Assembly: GCA_947464185.1 (NCBI GenBank) | Contig: CANHVY010000032.1 | Coordinates: 1-47,811 of the forward strand | DNA: 47,811 nucleotides | Source of the DNA: Burkholderiales bacterium | Lineage (GTDB): Bacteria > Pseudomonadota > Gammaproteobacteria > Burkholderiales > Burkholderiaceae_C | Direction: 5' to 3' | Part shown: in pieces, positions 43,565 through 47,811 of the stretch | Numbering within the stretch: position 1 is the first letter of the stretch | Layout: each line of letters starts with the position of its first letter | Translations under genes and position numbers: made by a program | The notes under the pieces: model-generated | Told to the model about the DNA's origin: nothing | Seen by the model: the letters and a program-made list of their open reading frames with translations, nothing else | Database searches by the model: none

Positions 43565-44473
43565 ATGACCTTCACCCAGCTTGAGATATTCGTCATCGTG
43601 GCGGAACTGGGTGGCTTCACCGCCGCGGCCGGTCGGCTCGGGATCACCCAGTCCGCCGTGTCCCACGCCATAAGGCAGTTGGAGGCCGCCTGGGGTGTTA
43701 CCTTGCTCTCGCGCGGACCATCCGGGGTGACGGTGACCGAGACCGGACAGAACCTGTTGGTCAGGGTCCGCGAACTGCTAGGGGTCTCCGACGCCATCCG
43801 ACAAGAGGTCTCCGCCACGCGTGGCCTGCATCGTGGCGCCTTGCGCATCGGCTCGTTCGGCCCAACCTCGTCGCTTCAATTGCTCCCGCACATCCTGGAG
43901 GCCTTCGGCCGGCAGTTCCCGGAGATCGAGGTCTTCGTCGACGAAGGTGAGGACCACGAGGTCGCGCGCTGGCTCGAAGAGCGCCGGGTCGACGTGGGCT
44001 TCGTCGTGCTGCCCGACGAACGCTTCGAAACCGTGGCGCTGGTTCAGGATCAACTTGTCGCGCTCTTGCCCTCAACGCATCCCCTGGCAGCGAAGCGGGC
44101 CGTGTCGTTGGCCGAACTCTGTGACTGGCCCTTCGTGCTCACCCGGGCGGGCAGTGCCGGCATGGTGGAAGGCTTGTTCCAGTCCGCAGGCCTGCAGCCC
44201 AGGGTGACCCAGCGGTACTCGCAGATTGTCACCATCCTCAAGACGGTGGAGCGTGGCGCTGGGGTTTCCATCTTGGCGGACCTTGCCGTCCCTCCACAGG
44301 TGATGGCGATGTGCCACGGCCTGGTGAAGAAGCCATTGACGCCTGCGGTCAGACGCGCCGTCGGCCTGGCGGTTCGCAGCCGCAAGAGCTGCAGCCTCGC
44401 CACCGAAGCCTTTCTCAAACTCGCGAGATCGGTGGCGCGCTCGCAGCCCTGGCACGCTTCCTTGTCCCCCTGA
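43565..44473 (+). CDS. LysR-family transcriptional regulator
   Basis: A LysR-type regulator of 302 aa. The N-terminal winged helix (FTQLEIFVIVAELGGFTAAA and GITQSAVSHAIRQLEAAWG) binds DNA and the C-terminal periplasmic-binding-like domain (from about residue 90) senses an effector. The ATG at 43565 has GGAG six bases upstream and gives the usual family start; an ATG at 43547 would add six residues and lies in an inverted repeat. It is divergent from the DMT transporter, which it probably activates or represses. The effector is unknown. Confidence 0.87.
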   Translation: MTFTQLEIFVIVAELGGFTAAAGRLGITQSAVSHAIRQLEAAWGVTLLSRGPSGVTVTETGQNLLVRVRELLGVSDAIRQEVSATRGLHRGALRIGSFGPTSSLQLLPHILEAFGRQFPEIEVFVDEGEDHEVARWLEERRVDVGFVVLPDERFETVALVQDQLVALLPSTHPLAAKRAVSLAELCDWPFVLTRAGSAGMVEGLFQSAGLQPRVTQRYSQIVTILKTVERGAGVSILADLAVPPQVMAMCHGLVKKPLTPAVRRAVGLAVRSRKSCSLATEAFLKLARSVARSQPWHASLSP

Positions 44474-44602
44474 CACTCTCCGCTCTTCACAGGCGACCCG
44501 CCGCGCGCCGCGATGGCTGAACGCTGACGCTCGTGCATGCGTTTGTGTCTGGACTTGCCTTCCCATCGCGAGGGGCAGGGGGCCCAGACCACGGGCTCCT
44601 TG

Positions 44603-44634
44603 GGGTCGCGATGCAAAGCTTTGCATCGCGACCC
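44603..44634. repeat. Perfect 32-bp palindrome
   Basis: GGGTCGCGATGCAAAG (44603-44618) is followed at once by its exact reverse complement. It lies between the convergent lysR and tetR genes. There is no loop and no T-run. As RNA it would fold into a long stem in either direction, so a bidirectional, U-less terminator is possible. Confidence 0.85.
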
Positions 44635-44672
44635 GAAGCCGCCGTCCGCAAGTCGGTCGGTCTCAGGCGGCG

Positions 44673-45272
44673 TCAGCGCGCCCGCGTCAGCCCGTCAAAG
44701 ACGGCGTCCAACGTTGCATGCGCGCGTTCGCGGCGGCCTTCGCTGGCCTCACCCTCGGCCGCCCAGAACGCGAGATTGATCGTCGCGCCGTTCAGCAGGT
44801 GCGCCAGCGCCTCGGCATCGGGGGCCATGATGCGGCGGCTGCCGATGAAGCCCTGCAGTTCGGCCAGCATTTCGCCGAAGCCTGACTCCATCAGGATGTC
44901 GGCCGCCTTCAATCCCAGCACGGCCGGCGCGTCCTGGAAAAGGATGCGGCTGCGGTCAGGGCGCAGCACCGCATCAAGGTAGGCGTGGAAGCAGGCGCGG
45001 AAGCCTTCCCAGGCATCGGGCGTGGCCTCCCAGACGGCCTGCATCTCGTCACCGATCTCCGCATCGATCCGGCGCACGACAGCCTCGAACAACCCCGCCT
45101 TGTTGCCGAAATGATGGTGCAGCGCACCTCGTGTGACCCCTGCTTCGGCGGCCAGCGCATCCAGCGAAACCTCGGCAAAGCCCGCTTCGGCGAAGGCCCG
45201 ATGCGCTGCGGTGATCAGCCGCTCGGTCGTGCCTTTCGCGGCCTGGGCACGGGTCGTTCGAATATTTGACAT
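44673..45272 (-). CDS. TetR/AcrR-family repressor of MATE pump
   Basis: A TetR-type regulator of 199 aa. The helix-turn-helix is in ERLITAAHRAFAEAGFAEVS and AAEAGVTRGALHHHFGNKAG, and the C-terminal domain (residues 85-195) resembles the AcrR-type ligand-binding fold. The ATG at 45272 lies within the first of two perfect operators, so the gene is probably autoregulated; an ATG at 45302 in the same frame would extend it by ten residues. It is divergent from the MATE transporter gene, its predicted target. Confidence 0.87.
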   Translation of the reverse strand: MSNIRTTRAQAAKGTTERLITAAHRAFAEAGFAEVSLDALAAEAGVTRGALHHHFGNKAGLFEAVVRRIDAEIGDEMQAVWEATPDAWEGFRACFHAYLDAVLRPDRSRILFQDAPAVLGLKAADILMESGFGEMLAELQGFIGSRRIMAPDAEALAHLLNGATINLAFWAAEGEASEGRRERAHATLDAVFDGLTRAR

Positions 45273-45286
45273 ACGGATCGTATGGA
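45268..45286. promoter_or_regulatory. TetR operator 1
   Basis: CATACG GAT CGTATG is a perfect 6-bp inverted repeat (7 of 8 with outer bases). It overlaps the tetR start codon and lies between TTGACA (45266-45271) and TACAAT (45292-45297), a candidate MATE promoter with a long 20-bp spacer. Confidence 0.75.
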
Positions 45287-45297
45287 ATGGATACAAT

Positions 45298-45316
45298 GAC
45301 ATACGGAGCGTATGTC
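45298..45316. promoter_or_regulatory. TetR operator 2
   Basis: GACATACG GAG CGTATGTC has perfect 8-bp arms around a 3-bp centre. Its centre lies 30 bp from that of operator 1, about three helical turns, on the same DNA face. It covers the likely transcription start of the MATE gene. Confidence 0.8.
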
Positions 45317-45337
45317 AAGCTCTGCCCTGGGTGCAAG

Positions 45338-46696
45338 ATGCCGAACCTGTCCCACATCCGCCGCGAGGTCCCCTCCATCCTGGCGCTGGCCGTCCCCATC
45401 GTGGCGGGCCTGGGCGCGTCAACCTTGCTGGGCGTCACGGATTCCGTGATGCTGGCACCGCTGGGGCCCTTGCCGCTGGCTGCGGTGGGCATCACCAATG
45501 CGGTGGCGATCATCCTCTTTGCGGCGATCTACGGGCTGTTGTCGGCCATGTCGGTGCGGGTGGGTGCGGCGCACGGCGCCGGGCAGAAGCGGCAGATCCC
45601 GGCGCTGTTGCGCAACGGCCTGGTCCTGGGCGCCATCGTCGGCACGGTCGGCATGGTGGTGATGCTGGCGGCCTGGCCCCTGCTGCCCTGGCTGGGGCAG
45701 CCGGGCGAGGTGCTGGCGGTCATGTTCCCCTACTGGGTATCGATCGCCGTGATGATGTTGCCGTTCTCAGTGCTGCTGGTGTTCAAGGCCACGTTCGAGG
45801 CGGTGGACCGGCCGTGGCTCGGCACAGGCTTCGCGTTCCTGGCGGTCGCGGTCAACGTGCCGTTGAACTATGCGCTGATCTGGGGCGTCGGCCCCCTGCC
45901 CATGCTGGGGCTGACGGGTGCAGGCATTGCTTCGCTGGTCGCCGAGACCTTGGCGCTCGCGGCGGCCTGGGTCTTCTGGCTGCGGGCGCGGTCCATGCGG
46001 CGGCTGCGGCTGCGGGCTGACCTGAGCGGACCGGTGATCGCCTCGGTCGCCCGCGAGGGGGCGCCGTCAGGGTTGATGTACCTGGCCGAGACGGGAGCCA
46101 TGGCGGTGGCCACGTTGATGATCGGCACCTTCGGCGCCGTCGCGCTGGCCGGCAACCAGGTGGCGATGTCGGTGGGAGGGCTGCTCTACATGGCGCCGCT
46201 GGGCGTTGCCGGGGCGGTGGCCATCCGCGTGGCGCAGGAGCGTGGCGCAGGCAACGACGCGGCGCTGCGGCGCATCGCCTGGGCAGCGCTGGCGCTGGCG
46301 ACCACATGGCTGGCGGCGTCGGCGGCTGTCCTGGGCCTGTACGGGCGCACCATCGCCGGCTGGATCACCGACGAGCCGGAGGTCGTCGCGGTGGCGGCGG
46401 CGCTGTTCTTCGTCTTTGCCTTCAGCCAGGTGATGGACGGCGTGCAGTCCACGATGACGGGTGCCCTGCGGGGACTCTCGGACACGGCGTTTCCGGCCTG
46501 GATGTCGATGCTCGGCTACTGGGCGCTGGGGCTGCCGCTGGGCTGGGTGCTGGCGCACCCGATCGGGATGGGGCCGGCGGGGGTGTGGACCGGCTTCATC
46601 GTCGCCGTCGGCCTGGCGGCACTTCTGCTGGTGTGGCGCTTTCTTCGGCAGACGACCTTGGGCAGGCTTCACGCTGCGTCTGCGGCAGAGGCCTGA
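45338..46696 (+). CDS. MATE-family multidrug/toxin efflux transporter
   Basis: A 12-helix MATE antiporter of 452 aa that should export cationic drugs or dyes using an ion gradient. ALAVPIVAGLGASTLLGVTDSVM is the first helix with the conserved ThrAsp, LTGAGIASLVAETLALA closes the first half, and AGNQVAMSVGGLLYMAPLGV begins the second half with the matching glutamine-rich helix. The ATG at 45338 gives the usual N-terminus; an upstream start near 45266 would include the operators. It is under the divergent TetR repressor by context. Confidence 0.88.
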   Translation: MPNLSHIRREVPSILALAVPIVAGLGASTLLGVTDSVMLAPLGPLPLAAVGITNAVAIILFAAIYGLLSAMSVRVGAAHGAGQKRQIPALLRNGLVLGAIVGTVGMVVMLAAWPLLPWLGQPGEVLAVMFPYWVSIAVMMLPFSVLLVFKATFEAVDRPWLGTGFAFLAVAVNVPLNYALIWGVGPLPMLGLTGAGIASLVAETLALAAAWVFWLRARSMRRLRLRADLSGPVIASVAREGAPSGLMYLAETGAMAVATLMIGTFGAVALAGNQVAMSVGGLLYMAPLGVAGAVAIRVAQERGAGNDAALRRIAWAALALATTWLAASAAVLGLYGRTIAGWITDEPEVVAVAAALFFVFAFSQVMDGVQSTMTGALRGLSDTAFPAWMSMLGYWALGLPLGWVLAHPIGMGPAGVWTGFIVAVGLAALLLVWRFLRQTTLGRLHAASAAEA

Positions 46697-46757
46697 AACG
46701 GTTCGACTGTCGGGTATCGAGCAGGTCAGCCCGATGCCTCAAGAGATCCCGCCAGCC

Positions 46758-47654
46758 TCACAGCGGCTGCAGGGCTTGCCGAGCCGCCGTTAGCACAGCG
46801 CGACCGAAGCCCTCGAGCAACGAAGAGGCCACTCGCGCGTGTTGCCAGTACAGCGGCACGTCGAGCGCGGTGTCGGGCACCAACTCCACGAGCGACCCGT
46901 CACGCAGGTGCTGCTCGATCAGTGCGAGCGGCTGCAAGCCCCACCCCATCCCGGCGACCGCCGCCGTGACGAAGGCTTGCGATGAAGGCAGCGTATGGCG
47001 CGGCAGTTCCACCTCCTGACCGTGCAGGCGCCGCACCCACCGAGACTGCAACTCATCCTTGGCGTTGAAGATCAGGCTGGGGGCCCGGGCCAGGTCATGA
47101 ACCGTGACGCCACTTGGAAAGTGGCGCGCGATGAAGGCTGCAGAGGCCGCGGCGACATATCGCATGGCGCCCAGGGGGAGGATGTTGCAACCGGCCGCAG
47201 GGCGGGCCGTGCCCGTGACGGCGGCCATCACCGCTCCACTGCGCAGCCACTGGCTGGTGTGGTCCTGGTCATCCACGGCCAACTGCACCAGCACGGGCGC
47301 CTGGGCCGCAAACGCAGCCATGGCGGGTGCAAACCAGGTGGCCAGACTGTCGGCATTCACGGCAATGGGCAGCGACACCCTGGCTTGCCCGGAGTTTGCA
47401 AGGGTCGGCAGCATGCCTTGCAACTCCAGTTCAAGCAGACGCACCCGGTCCACGTGCTGACAAAGCTGGTGTCCCGTCTGCGTGGCACGGCAGGGCTGAT
47501 CACGCACCACCAAGGCGCAACCCATCCGTTCCTCCAGCGAGCGGATCCGTTGCGACACTGCCGATGGAGTGACGTGCAAGGCCGAGGCCGCCCGTTCGAA
47601 GCTGCCCTCGCGGATCACCGCGGCCAGAGCAGACAAAGAGGCGTAATCCAACAT
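46758..47654 (-). CDS. argP: ArgP/IciA-type LysR-family regulator
   Basis: A LysR regulator of 298 aa, the length of ArgP. DYASLSALAAVIREGSFERA and LHVTPSAVSQRIRSLEERMG form the DNA-binding helix-turn-helix in the wording typical of the ArgP/IciA group, and ALVVRDQPCRATQTGHQLCQ follows. In relatives, lysine and arginine modulate ArgP, which activates the LysE/ArgO exporter gene. The ATG at 47654 is the family start. The 157 bp between it and the window end are non-coding here, so a divergent exporter may lie beyond the edge. Confidence 0.85.
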   Translation of the reverse strand: MLDYASLSALAAVIREGSFERAASALHVTPSAVSQRIRSLEERMGCALVVRDQPCRATQTGHQLCQHVDRVRLLELELQGMLPTLANSGQARVSLPIAVNADSLATWFAPAMAAFAAQAPVLVQLAVDDQDHTSQWLRSGAVMAAVTGTARPAAGCNILPLGAMRYVAAASAAFIARHFPSGVTVHDLARAPSLIFNAKDELQSRWVRRLHGQEVELPRHTLPSSQAFVTAAVAGMGWGLQPLALIEQHLRDGSLVELVPDTALDVPLYWQHARVASSLLEGFGRAVLTAARQALQPL

Positions 47655-47811
47655 GAGTAAGCCAACCTTCAGCAGCCTAAGGGAAGGTCTGAAAAAGTGA
47701 CGTACAGGTCTGGTACTGCACAAGTCGCGATGAAATCGTCGCTTCTTGTCGGAATCGGTACTCGCACACCCTTGATTCGACCCTTTCGAGTCTCGAATCG
47801 CTCCATTTCAG

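Noticed and set aside
47761..47811. tRNA-like T-arm sequence at the right edge
   Set aside because: The TCGA-containing inverted repeat does not fit a tRNA fold and no acceptor stem or anticodon arm is present.

Overview
The window is GC-rich and densely coded. Gene content and protein style (UbiH-type hydroxylase next to DsbC, DUF3108/DUF3429 proteins, a Bordetella Wlb-like sugar cluster, kdp remnants, frequent GTG/TTG starts) point to a betaproteobacterium of the order Burkholderiales, probably close to Comamonadaceae or the Leptothrix/Rubrivivax group. This placement is inference from protein style; no rRNA or tRNA gene was seen.

Left part (1-19.8 kb) is mostly chromosomal metabolism. It holds a divergent SDR/TetR pair followed by an MFS carrier, a zinc-type dehydrogenase, a MntA-HepT (MNT-HEPN) toxin-antitoxin pair, a repeat-bearing lipoprotein, a Tat-exported metallo-beta-lactamase-fold hydrolase, a GlxA-type AraC regulator divergent from a class III aminotransferase and a class II aldolase, ychF, a DMT carrier with a MOSC protein, then ubiH-like, dsbC, DUF3429, DUF3108 and enoyl-CoA hydratase genes, and finally a PNPOx-like gene and lysS.

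Middle part (19.9-37.7 kb) is a surface-polysaccharide (O-antigen-like) locus. TviB-type dehydrogenase, WlbA/WbpB, WbpD and WbpE form the route from UDP-GlcNAc to UDP-2,3-diacetamido-2,3-dideoxyglucuronate. A complete vapBC module sits inside this operon, between wbpB and wbpD, with vapC overlapping wbpD by one base. A Wzx flippase, a FemAB/GNAT-like protein, two methyltransferases, a double glycosyltransferase fusion, a WbuB-like glycosyltransferase, a membrane WbpM-type 4,6-dehydratase, a second DegT aminotransferase and a PglC/WlbG-size initiating sugar transferase follow. An opposing NYN-domain gene lies between the last two. No Wzy polymerase, chain-length regulator, WbpI epimerase or PglD-type acetyltransferase is visible here.

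Right part (37.8-47.8 kb) is accessory. A small arsenic operon (arsR, an ArsN2-ArsO fusion with a cysteine-rich tail, and an MFS carrier) abuts a broken kdpFA remnant. Three regulator/transporter or regulator units follow: LysR/DMT, TetR/MATE with a pair of perfect operators, and an ArgP-type LysR whose divergent partner would lie beyond the window edge. A perfect 32-bp palindrome lies between the convergent lysR and tetR genes.

The most interesting items are the ArsN2-ArsO-Cys fusion, the vapBC module coupled into the sugar operon, the glycosyltransferase fusion, the kdp/ars junction and the perfect palindrome.
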